From assembly GCA_021292105.1 (NCBI GenBank), contig CM037874.1, forward strand, positions 13,932,615-13,996,614: 64,000 bases of DNA, written 5' to 3'. The notes below the pieces were generated by a model. It did not search any database. It saw only the letters and a list, made by a program, of their open reading frames with translations, and was not told the DNA's origin. Within the stretch, counting starts at the first letter, position 1; every line of letters begins with the position of its first letter. Source of the stretch: Anadara kagoshimensis (Eukaryota; Mollusca; Bivalvia; Arcoida; Arcidae). The position numbers were made by a program, and so were the translations under genes. This document shows positions 47,950-60,200 of the stretch, one piece after another.

Positions 47950-48289
47950 AACTGCAGTATCTCAGTTTGTAGAGTGCTCGCTCCGTAAGTGGGAGATCGT
48001 GGGTTCGAACCCCGATCGGGTTTGACTCAAGACTTGGAAAGTGGGTACTGATTGCTTTTAGCCAAGCACTCGGCATATCGAAATGAAAGTCACGGTTCTT
48101 TCGGATTGAAACTTAAAATAAACGCGATCCCGTGTCACGGTATGCTTGGCACGATAAAGAACTCTGTTGTATAATGCCATAAGCGCAACGCACATGCAAA
48201 ATTTCTTTACCTTCGTCTATAGCCGTCGACGTCCCAATATTAGTGAAATATTTTTTACTGGGACGTTAAACACCATTACTCAACTCAAA
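47950..48289 (+). repeat. Full-length tRNA-derived SINE
   Basis: Head ACTGCAGTATCTCAGTTTGT with B box GGGTTCGAACCCCGATC, body CCAAGCACTCGGCATATCG, tail ending GGGACGTTAAACACCATTAC. It is the cleanest plus-strand copy in the window. A further SINE head, with GGTCGTGGGCTTTAACCCC, follows at 48375-48490. Confidence 0.85.
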
Positions 48290-48489
48290 CTTTTATATTG
48301 TTGTGTTTTTTGGATTTGTTCGGTGTTGCCAACTATATGTTACAGTCTTCTTTTTTCCATTCTCCAATTCGGATAGAGAACAACTAAGCAGCTCAGGCGG
48401 TAGTACGTTCACTTCGTATGTAGGAGGTCGTGGGCTTTAACCCCTACCTGGTCCGACCACGACTTAAGACGTAAAATAGCAGTATTAAA

Positions 48490-49663
48490 ATTCCACTCCA
48501 TTGGCAATTCATTTTCTATTGAAATAGCATGGTCCAGAGTAGGAAAAGGAACATGTTTTATGAAATGATTTAGCCCGAAAAGTCATGTCTGTATGAAAAA
48601 AAACTATAAAGACCACCCGTTTTAACTCGATCCACATATGTCAATGTGACTCCAATATGAAATAGTTTACAACTATTCTCTTTAACGTGGAAAGCTTGTC
48701 AATAATAACAATTTTATGTACCCTATAGAGCTTAAAACAATGTTAGAGAGAAAGAATGATAAAGTCTTAACAAGATATATTCTATTTTTGAATATACACT
48801 GTATATGGTTATTGATCACTGGTTTGCAACAGGCAACCATACACTTAGCAACAACTGCCGACGGAAATAAGAACACAAACAATACAAGTTAATCATCAAA
48901 CAAAGAAACGATAAAACTGAAAAAAATTCGAGGCCCTCACCCATCTCAATAATTTTACAACTAGTGGTAACTACTTCACCTCTATTGTGATGAATATTAT
49001 TAGTTACACAGTGATTTAGTGACCAAATACGAAAATATATGGAGTCATTAAATTTCATATTGGCTGACGCGATATAGAATTTATCCCACCAAAGATCTTG
49101 ATTTTTAAGATGTCAAAACATTAGTACATCTGCAGCAACAGCAAACCGCTTTGCCGAAGCCATTGTTTATATAGGTTACATGGGACGTAATCGCTACTGA
49201 CCGAATATTTTTGAGGGGCCAAAGGAAATAATCACTAGTGACCTTATATAACCCCATATTAGGTTACTAATTGACCAATGGAAATAAAGGATTTGTATCT
49301 GAGGTGGAATAAAGAATAATTAACACGAGACAGATAAGATGCTGAATTATTTATTATTATAGGTCAATTCATACTTCATAATCACAGTATAATAAATTAA
49401 TAATTATAAATTGGATTTGATCAATTTGTTAAAATGTTCGGAGTTGGCGTTCAAAATTAACACAAGTACAAAAATTAAAACACATGTAATTAAACTAAAA
49501 TCATTTTTTTTTCAAAATAGTCATATCATTTATATAACTTTGCGTTTCTCTGGTTATTTAAAACGTCATTCTGCGAATTTATAATCTTTTTCTATATACC
49601 TCTTTGGTCTAATGTTGTTATGAATGCCTCTGTTGTATGACTTACATGTATTATTAGACAAAT
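48490..49663. other. Gene-free stretch before the third peptide gene
   Basis: AT-rich with no supported exon; minus-strand frames at 48682-49058 lack splice signals or similarity. TTTATTATTATAGG near 49350 and other AT runs belong to the 3' flank of the peptide gene. Confidence 0.5.
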
Positions 49664-49894
49664 TTATTCAGTTTTTATACTCCTTCGTCCATTTTTGGCT
49701 CTAAGAGGGTGCATTTGGAACACTCCTGCTTGGCGTCCGATATGCTTGCTACTTCGCCTATCATAATTTAATCCCAGATCTCTTCCGAAACGATTGTGAG
49801 GCAAAACAACTATTCCTTCGCCGTTTATTGCTGGTATCGTAGTGAGTAAGGTAAACACAACGAGTGCAAGTGACAAAATCTTGATGCCTTCCAT
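49664..49894 (-). CDS. Small secreted cationic peptide, diverged paralog 3
   Basis: The ATG at 49894-49892 opens 76 residues. The signal peptide (MEGIKILSLALVVFTLLTTI...AING) lines up with copies 1 and 2, sharing ME.IK, the LLT/LLS core and P.INGE at the cleavage region. The mature part differs: VVLPHNRFGRDLGLNYDRR, then RAKNGRRSIKTE. It is Cys-free and basic, with RR dibasic sites. The LNY motif is shared with the other copies. RFGR and NGRR would be candidate amidation/cleavage sites if this is a neuropeptide-like precursor. The stop TAA is again inside an AATAAA (49663-49668, reverse sense). The promoter shares CCAATCGCGTTAT at 50026-50038. Confidence 0.65.
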   Translation of the reverse strand: MEGIKILSLALVVFTLLTTIPAINGEGIVVLPHNRFGRDLGLNYDRRSSKHIGRQAGVFQMHPLRAKNGRRSIKTE

Positions 49895-50025
49895 TTTATT
49901 AACTGGCAAGATCTAATACTGATAAACGATGCTAATATCTAGAATATTGAATTTGTTCTCTGTATATCCAAATGATGTAGGTAACACCCTTTTATTTTAA
50001 TAATAATATTATGTCATAAATTTAT

Positions 50026-50038
50026 CCAATCGCGTTAT
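50026..50038. promoter_or_regulatory. Shared CCAATCGCGTTAT promoter element, paralog 3
   Basis: It is the same 13-mer as upstream of copies 1 and 2, about 130 bp from the ATG, although most of the surrounding flank has diverged. It is followed by AACAGGTTGCAAAGTTATT, which resembles the same stretch in the other copies. Confidence 0.6.
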
Positions 50039-50199
50039 TGCTACATGTATCATAACAGGTTGCAAAGTTATTAACTGGATTAAATTAACTTCTAAAAAAT
50101 TAAGAAAACAAATGTGTCAAAAGTTTAATACTTTTAAAACGGAACATTGTCAAAATTAGGCTGCTTTGCTATTTCTTAATCGGCAGCTATGCAATAATT

Positions 50200-53100
50200 G
50201 TGTATTATTGTGTATTATTATTTATACTATTGTTTAAATTTGCTGCAAGTTAAAATTTAAAAGTACTCAGAAAATAAGGTATACTCACTCATGCAAACTA
50301 TTTCCTTAGCTCAATTTGGTAAAATATAATTTTGTCTTTTGGTAATCTTTGCAACATCTTGAAAACAATTTTGATTTCATAATTTTGGTCCAAGCTCTAC
50401 TGATTAGGAATTGTTTTCCTAAAGGACCGTCTAGTGCTTTAAAATTAAAACTGGTTTAACATGTAATTGATCACTTGGCAATCGAAAACCGGTAAACGTG
50501 CTAACAAGGGATCGAGTGATCGTGACCATGTAGACTTGGTTTCTAGCAGCTTTATTTTGAAACTGTTACAAAAAAATTAAATGTCAGCTATAGAATGTAC
50601 GTGCATATAAAGAAACAAAGAGTATAATTAAAAAAACAAGCATACCAATCACAATCGGAATAAACGTAAAAGATTTCGAAACTCGCAAATAAAGTTAAAC
50701 ATGTGAACTTCCACCACAGGGACGAGGTTAGGTGCTGCGGAACAATAAATGAATAACAAAAAATTTAAAACAATAAATAAATAAATAACCAAAAAAAAAA
50801 AAAAAAAAAGGAATACTAGTAGTTAGGTACTAGGTATTAAAATGGCTTAATTCTTTATCAACGCAAATTATGTTGATAAAGAAATTACACAAATGAAGTA
50901 AACATCTTTGAAAACTGCAAATGAAATTAAACATGTGAACTTCCAGCAGGGAAGTGAGACCGGATACTCCGATACATTAGTGAATGCGTGGCTTACTAGT
51001 ATGACTCACTTTAAACATTTTGACTCTACGAATATAAATGATCCGTAAAATAATTTCAGTTGTCATGATGTGTTTTAAAGATTTATTTAAGCGTGCAAAG
51101 AAAAATTAAAGATTCTAAGGATTGAGTTTAGTGATCAAGCAGAGGAACTGTTAATGGTCAAGTAGCAGAATGTAAATAGATGAGTGCTTAAGACCAAACA
51201 TTTTTTCGGGTCTAAAAGATACAAAAAGCTACATAACGTATTTAGTTTGTTTGTCGAGATCAGCTATTTCTACGTTAGGTTTGTATTACATTTGCGACAG
51301 TTTTGTCATGTAGTTTTAAATTAACCTTTGAAGCAAAAATTTATTTGATATTTCACAAAGATAAAAAAGTAATAAGTAACTGTGAAGCATCTGCTCCTAA
51401 ATTGAATTATTATAAAAATGTGATTAACTTAATACACATTAAATCTATTTTAGAATTCTCAAACTTACATTTTTGTTACTAGATATGTTATCTGTTGCCA
51501 GGTATATATCTTTTTTCAATTAAAAGCCCCTTTCGTCTATTCTACTACTCTGACAAAGTAGTTTGACAGTCCGTTTTCCTAAGGTTGAATGTTTTCAACA
51601 TGGCCACCATTTTCAAAATGATGTGTTGATGAAATATTGAATGTCAAATCTGGAGAAAAAAAGTCACCAAATCATCCAACTCCACATACAGATATATAGA
51701 TAACATTGTATCTCTTAATAATCCTTCTTTTGCATATATTTACTGTCTTCTTCTCAAACGTCGTAACAAAGTTAATAACGAGAAATAGCTACTAGTATCC
51801 TTTTTGTGGAACTTGAAAAGAATTATACCACCTGCAAACTAGTATCTAGTAGTTGTTTCAGACGAGTGCCATAACACTTCATATCAATAATATTTATGGT
51901 CAAAAGATGTGTCATGACCTTGAACCAAGGTTATATCACATTAAAACCTTGTAAATGTTGGGGGTGGGGGTATTGGCTCTCAAGAGACAGTTCTTTAAAT
52001 TTGATATAGGAAGTATGATAAAACGTTTACAAGATGCATCCTACTTATGGTGAAAGGACTTTTATAACCTTCAATCTTAATAGCTTTTTCACTGTACACT
52101 TGCTTGTAACGATGGAAGACATCAAACACGGCCCAACTTAAATCTTGCGATCGTTGAATTTTACCCTCGGTGTATCGATCGGACATGAACAATGTTTGAA
52201 GCGTATTACATCTTTGTGTTGTTTCTTTGAAATAATTTTATTGTTACATTAATACATACTATAAAAAAACAAACGTACTAATCCAGCACTAGTACTGGTC
52301 CGAATCACAATCAAGAAGCCAAGTAAAACACTTTGAAACTGACAAATCAGACCAAACCCGTGAAATCCCACCAGGGAAGCGAGACCGGGCGCACCAGGGG
52401 GGCAAGCATACCCGTTTAACCAGCCATTATTTTTCATTTTCCTCTTACATATAAATGAGGCTTAACTGTGTTGATTATAACTGACAACATTATTTAAAAC
52501 AGCCAATTGAACTTAGAACATGGAACGATACAAGTTATTTATTTAACAGACAACAAGACAATGTATAGAAAAAAAAACACATATTAGAATCACTGACGAT
52601 TTATGTAGAAAATACAATAAACCAAATAGAGTCCGAGTCCCTGCTATGTTGTAGTCAAGATACAAAATGTATTTAGTTAATTGATGGTCTAGATAAGATT
52701 CCTAGTCTACACCTGTTCGCCAGGTCAGCATTTAATTTTGGACAGATCTGTACTGTTATTTAATATTTAAATAATTGAGTTTATATAAAATTTTACGCAT
52801 ATATATATATATATATATATATCAATTTAAAAAAAATATTTATATTTAGAAAGCCAGTTAGCACCTTATCTGTTGTCACTTTGAAATTGAAGTATAAAAA
52901 TGTTATTTGACGCAATATAAATTTAATTTTCAAAAGTTCTTTATAGGAAATAAACCGCTGCACCATAAGTGAATGATACACCCGTCAGTAATCAAGTAAA
53001 TTTACTTAGGGAATAACTCACCTCTTTGTGATTAAACTCTTAACATATTTCATTTTTTTCACATTTATTCATGTTTATTTTCATAATTGTTGTAACATTT

Positions 53101-53520
53101 CTTGAGGCAAATCCTAAGTATTGAAATATTCTCATTTTCTTTGGATCTTTTTCGAGAAATGCGAGTTGTTGTTTGAATAAATTTTTACATCTCTAATTCT
53201 GCAAAGTTAACAATATATGAATCCAATCCTTTCCTCTGGTGTAAGTTTATATGTTTAATCTAATTTCCAGTTTCATTGTTTTAGCTGTCTTCTGGATTTG
53301 GATTCGGAAATGGATTAATATGTTCGTATTTGCTCATGTCATTAAATCAAAGAAAAGGAAATAACCCATTTTCAAGTCATGCGTCGTTTACAGGTTTTGG
53401 TTGCAATAACTGTTAGCTTTTGACATAACAAAGCATGCACAGGGCCAAAACATTTAATCTTCACTTCTGAAACCACCGATCAAATTGAAATTAAATCCGC
53501 AATATAAAGGGATTAGGTGA
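50200..53520. repeat. Gene-free, repeat-rich stretch
   Basis: It contains the dispersed repeat at 50200-50470 (partner of 33300-33610), R1 tails in reverse at 50634-50745, 50880-50970 and 52258-52430, a poly-A run at about 50790-50809, and an (AT)n tract at about 52797-52823. A 65-codon minus-strand frame at 51995-52192 (containing VFDVFHRYKQVYSEKAIKIE) looks protein-like but is isolated and not recognised. Confidence 0.6.
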
Positions 53521-53524
53521 AGTT

Positions 53525-53770
53525 AATCTGTATTCAGGATTGCCCTGAATATATTTGACGTCCCATAGTTCCATATTCTTTTCATACAATTTCGATTAAA
53601 CACATGGCGGGTGTAGATGCTAAACAGGAGTTGCTTACCCTTCCAGAGCACCCGACCTAACTTCCCTGGTGGAAGTTCACCTGTCTAACCTGACTTATCA
53701 TTTCCAAAGTGTTTACTTTGCTTCTGGATTGTGCTTCGGACATGAATAGTATGTTTGTTTTTGATTACAT
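53525..53770 (+). mobile_element. Retroelement R1 tail, forward
   Basis: A fairly complete 3' tail: CCTGAATATATTTGACGTCC, CTAAACAGGAGTTGC, CTTCCCTGGTGGAAGTTCAC, and the tip ending TTTGTTTTTGATTA. It lies downstream of SLC13-B. Confidence 0.75.
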
Positions 53771-54280
53771 CCCGATGCGATACCCGATTTAATTATCAGG
53801 TTCTATTGCTTATTCCCGTTGATTATAGACAAGTACAGATTTTCAACACAATTTATTTTTACTTTTATTTTTCAGCACAGTTTATGTATGCACATACTAC
53901 ATACAAAGTCACTTAATCTGGGAACGACATAAAATTGATATTAATATAATTGTTTCTTTAAAATCAATTTCTGATGATTTTAATTTATTCTACAATGAAG
54001 TAAAAAGCTTCCAGTTGAATATTTAGCGGTATTTACAGATATTGGACCATACACGCATAGGTTAACTACTCTACTAGTAGCTGAAAATAGCACAACGATA
54101 CTAATAGAATGAGAAAAATCCCGCTGAAATGGAAATGTATCTCTACCATTTTGATTTTAAGTATGATATACAAAAATGCTGAATACTTGATCAGATTCTT
54201 ATAAGATTTCCTTCATTCATATACTTGTAGTAAAAGTATAATTCACCGTAGAGTTTACAATATTTGTCAGTCCTGTAGAA

Positions 54281-57200
54281 TTATTCATCAACACAGTCTT
54301 GTAATCCAGGCCAGTCAGGGAATTCATCCAGATTGAAAAAAGCACGACCCCATGTGTTGATGGCAATAGTTACAACTATGACACACAACAGATTTAAAAC
54401 AAATCCAATCTTAACCTGAAATATATAATAAAAATAAAATCAGCGAATAAGAATCCGCCCTTAGCAAATACTTTGTGATTTGTATTTATGTTCAAAGGGC
54501 CATAACTTCAAGTTAAATGAGCAAACCAACAATGTAAATAGTAGACAAATCTATCAATGTTCATGCTTTACAGGAAGTTTCGTAAAAAGTGTTTCGTAGT
54601 TTTGTGTGGAAAATTACTCCGGAAGATGTGTCTAGACGGACGGAAGGCAGGGCAGAAAAGCAGAAGGTTCTATTTTAATATCCCCCACTTTCTTTGAAGC
54701 AGTCCACATACCAAACACGTTAATAAGTAATAAATTCACGATAAGATTAGATGGATGAAATCACTGCTAATTGTTTGATTAAAGATGCCAATGCTGTCGG
54801 ACCAGAAACGCCATTACAATCCAAACTAAATAGGTCGACATCCCTGGTTTAATTACGGATGTTCATCGCATTTGTCACTATGAAACGTTTGATACTATTA
54901 AGCAAATCCAATAGCATGAGCTATGACGGTCTTTATCCTTGCAACTATCTAATCAAAACCAAACACATGTTCAAATCATTATTCCAAAAGTAGGGTGCAA
55001 AATTTAAATATTTATAAATTAAGTTAAACCAGGGGAACAAGGCCGAATGCTTCGGAAGGCTAATCACCTCTTGTTCAGCTAGACCCACAATCTGTAAAAT
55101 TGAAAAATTAAATTAATTTAAAAAATGTAGCATTGGGATCTAAAACTTTAGAATAAACGATGTACCTGTTGTTAGAACGAAAATTAAATCTACTTACCAT
55201 ATCTATAACTTTTAAATATCCATACGAAAATACAATGGTGTTAGGTGGTGTTGCTACTGGTAACATGAACGCAAACGACGTTGATATAGCTGACGGAAGC
55301 ATGATATATATAGGATGTACATGGATCCCCACTGCCTAAAATAGATAAAGACAATATATACGTTACGTCAGTCTGATGAACAAAAGCAAAATGATTATTA
55401 TATGATATAAGAAAACATGCTATGTAAAACATGGCATATCAAATCAAACACAAACATATAGATTCATGTTCAAATCACAATTACAAAAGAAAAGTAAAAA
55501 CTTTATAAACTGGCAAATAACGTTGAGCATCTGAACTTCCACCATGGAAGAAAAGACGGGTAAAATACAAAAAATGAACTATAAAAACTCACTTAAAGGC
55601 AATAGATGATAAATATCTGTCCAGTCAATGTAGTTAATATCATTATCACATATAGGAAGTAAAGATGTTCCACTCCTTTGACACCGAACTGTTGCTGTTC
55701 ATTATCATAACAGTTCTTAATGACACTAGTAAGTATCAAGAATATAAACTACAATTGTTATTTGCACACAATAAACATCTTTATATGTTTTACTGATATT
55801 TTAAGATTCAAATGCTTATTTTGGAAGGACACATTCTAGTTTTAGAATAAAATAATAGAAACATAACAAGACTACCAAACAGGTAAATCCGCTTGTTCCG
55901 GAAAGGTAAGCAACTGTTTAGCTAGATAAATTAAAATTCAAAATGAAAGGAAACAAGATGCAAGTCAATGCCAATAAAATAAACAATTTTATGTTATTTG
56001 ATTTGTGTCAAGGAAATCAAAGGATGTAAATACATTTAAATGATATACTTACAAGGTCCGCCAGTATTGGCATGTAGATTGTACAGATAGCGGTATTACT
56101 GGTCACTTCTGTAGAGAACGACACAATCACACAAATTATCATAACCATTGCCCACGGTGGTATTGCACTGAACACTGATAACTGTCCAGCTAGCCATAAC
56201 GACAAACCAGAGTCCTGTTAAAAGAAGTATTAAATACAAAACAGAAAATAGTGTTATAATAAATATTGACACAAACCTCTATTCATAAAATCGCGATTGT
56301 GGACAGCGTTAATGGAATGTCAAAATATCGAAAACTTCGTTGGCATATGATTTAAGATTATTTTTTGCAAACACCAGTAATGGAAAATTCATTCTTAGTT
56401 CCAATTATACACATGCTTTACTATAAAATCAATTAATTACACCACTACGTACAATGTAAAATTTAAAGAAACACAGCTTATTAATAGAGCAGTAAAATCC
56501 ACTGCAGCAGAATGGTTTTTAATACTTTCCTCATAAAACGTAGAGTTTTCCATTAACATAAATTGACATGTTTCATAAATTAATATGTAGTTATTTTTTG
56601 TTTAGTTAAATAATCAAAAACAAACATACTAGCAAAGTAAAACGTTGAAACTGAAAATTAGGTTGATCACGTGAACTTCCACCAGAGAAGTGAGGCTTGG
56701 TGCTCCGGAAGGATAAGCTCCTCCTGTTTAGCTACCTACATCAGCCACATATGTAATCAAAATTGAGTGAAAGGAACATGGAATTGTTGGACTTCAAATA
56801 TATCCAGGTTAATCCTGGACATATAGACATCATACTTGTAAACAATACTATGATGGCATCTATAAAAGAATTTTGAGAGCCTTGATAAGCCTAGGCTTGC
56901 AATATCCCTCGTTCAACAATTTGCTCCGTTGTATAAAATTCTCTTGGTGTGAACAAACTCTACCATTGCGTTTAAATTGTGAAACAAATAAACCAGCAGG
57001 AGAAGCAGGTAGTATTTTTTGCACCAAAACACAAAACCAGAAAAGACAAAGTACTAACTCTGCAAGCTCTTGCTAATGCAAATCCTCCACCAAGAAGAAT
57101 TTGTACTCCCCAGGGAAGTCTTTCAACTAAGATCTGCCAGTTTAATAGAGGTGGTATCTCTCCAGGATCTAAAAACCAAGTGCAATATTTTAATGGATTT

Positions 57201-60200
57201 TAAACACAAACTTTAAAAGAAAAAATTATTCTCTATCACCAGTTCCTTGCAAAATCTTTTTGTTTTAAATAATGCCATCTGAGGTTTCTAGAGTTTATCC
57301 TTACTGCAATTTTGTTTCAATAACTTGACTAACTGATATTGTACGCTAACTATAAAAATACACCCATTCATTTATTCATTTCATTGCAGAATATTTTACT
57401 TATATCGAGATGTAGGCTATAGGCGAAGGTGCAGAAATTTTGTCTGTGCGTTTCGCTGATGGCAGTATATAGCAGGGTTTCACGCCTACCATGACTAGGG
57501 ACCTCGTTTATTTTAAGTTCTCTCTACCTACTGAGTTACTGCAGTGGTTTCATTGGAGATAGTGACCGATTATAAAAGCCAGAGATACGCCTTCGATAAT
57601 GGTTTTGGTCGGTAAATCATCGTCAGAAAGATCTATTGCATACAACAGTGGCATAATAAAAATGTTCTTACATTTGGTTTTTTCTTAAAGTTAATGGCAT
57701 GTTACAAATTTGTCCTGTTGGTCCATGAAATATGCTTGAAATATAAATGTGAACAGACTTAAAATTTGTTTCTCGTTCCAAAGCGCAAGCATTTGTACCA
57801 GTGTTTTTCTTCATGATCTAATTCATAAACAAATGCAACTCGTGAAAGGATGTTTTAATAACAGAATAGTTTAATATTCTTTTTTAAAAGGGGCTTGAAA
57901 CATCGAAAATAATACCTCCTTCGTTATTTCGCCGACTTGGAAATATAAATAACAGAAACAAAATTATAGTAGCTGGAACTGCATCGCTAATATACCTGAA
58001 AATATAAAAGAAGCAATAGTTATTCCGACGTCTACCCCATCAGGTACATGGGAGTTCATCCGAATTTCCGTTTTCATATATATAGTTCCGTATAACAACA
58101 ACTTAACTTCAGCTAGGTATTTAATTATGTAAATTAATGTATTTTGTGTTTATTGCTAAAACTGTTTTAAGTCTGCGCTACTAGACGGCAGTTTCCGAAA
58201 AAAAAATCCTCACCAGCACTGCTCAAGTCAAATTTTGTGGAAATGAAAATATTTTTAAGATTTTAAAATGAGAAAAGCAAAAGTTCAAAAATTTATTTTT
58301 GAAATGTATCAAATCAATCAAAGGCAATGCTTTGAGTGATTTATTTTTATTCTCACCCATGTGGAAAAAATGATCCCCAGCCAGGAGCAAACTCTGGATC
58401 CAGTGTAAACCATAGAAGGATCATCAAAATGAAATGAAAAAGTACAGCTTTCTCGGCAAACCTAGGAAAAGAAAAGACGAATGTTCTGAAAACGTTAATA
58501 GACCAAACAAAACTATCTGTACGTATGTGGGAATTTCTAAAATTTGCTTACCGTGTTTGGGTTAATTTGCCAGTTTTCAGGATTTTCGCATTGTTTTTGC
58601 AATTGCGATTTGGACATTGAACAGTAACTTTATATGTTGAAGACCTTCAATTTCAGAGCTAGCTTCTAAACTCCTAGACTTGCAAGTTTAGCAGTATTGT
58701 ATGTGAAAAAATAACATTTAAAAAAATGCGTTTTATATAAGCATTATTTTCTTTCTTAAAATTGGCAAACATAAACAAGACGAAATAAAATCAAAAACTA
58801 TAAAAGCACCTTAATACTTATACATGTGTACGTAATGCCAATGTACGTCGATTACAAGACAGGTGCGTCAATTTTGCATTAAGTTGTTTATATACACGAA
58901 TAATAGCTTGAATTACAGTTTAACCCTCGATATAAAACCCAACCTGCCTTAAATACTACCTCTATATAAGGGGCACCTGCTTATAAAGGTAAGTTATATG
59001 AATCTCAATTTTCTTAATTCATATTATTTGAAACTGTATAGAAAGGCCACCTGCTCATATCTTGAGTGATCTTTATACACAGGGTTGACTGTCTTACACT
59101 ATTTCAGGAGATGATATTTTCGAACTGAATTGTCATGTGCTCAAAACAATTCAAATGTAGCACATGACAAAATTAATGGATGAGCAGGATAAAATACATT
59201 ATAATACATACGACATATTCCCCAACTTTTCGTATTCCTTCCGTATTATATCAGCTGCAGCTGTAGATTCTTCTTTAGATGATTGAAAGAACTGTCTGAA
59301 AATAATGATTGTAATTATGTTGAGCGTTTCATGAAAAGTAAATAATATTGTTCAAGCGCAAACCGGATAGGGTAGGTTATCAAATATTTTGAAAAATGAT
59401 TACAAATATCTTGGACGCCCTTGAATAAATTGATATCGGTCCTTTGTTTAGGTCCAATAGTTCCGTGTCTAATCAAAAAGAAACATACTTATCCATGTCC
59501 GAATCAAAATCCAGAAGCAAAGTAAAAACTTTGGAACTGACAAGTCAGGTAAGACACCTGGACTTCTACCACAGAAGTGAGGCCGGGTGTTGCGGAAGGG
59601 TAAGCACCCCCTGTTAAGCTAGCTACATCCGCCACGTGTATAATTTAAATTGTATGAAAGTAACGTGGAACTATGAGACGTCAAATATATCCAGGGCAAT
59701 CCTGGACACAGAGGCATCAAACTTATCAACAATACTGTGATGACGGCTATAAATTTTTAAGGGCCTTGATAAGCCTAGGCTTGCAATATCCCCAAGTCAA
59801 CAATTTATTTCCAATCAGCCTACTTCGTTGTACAAAGTCCCCGTAGTGGGAACAAGCTCTATCATAGCGTAATAATTTATTTGATAAATGACAGGTGTGG
59901 CTAGCTAGACAGGAGGTGCTTACCCTTCTGGTGCATCTGATCTAACGTCCCTGGTAAAGGTTGACGTGTTAGACATAATTACTTGGGTTTGGGACGTTTT
60001 ACTACGTTTTGCAATGTGTAGTTCACTTTTGAATGTTTACTCTAGAATTTGTCTAGATTTGATTTTCTTTACCTAATATTCTGTTTTAATTCAAAATATG
60101 TACTTTTTATCAAGCTTAAGAAAAGAATAGGGTGACGTTGAGTAATAGCGTTGACGTTGAGTAATAGCGTTTCTACTTACATCAAAGAGGTCAATTCATG

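Noticed and set aside
55590..55740. Possible extra minus-strand exon in SLC13-B (contains [15 protein letters not shown])
   Set aside because: A hydrophobic frame with a weak acceptor; it lies between two exons that already join in phase as in paralog A, so it is not needed.
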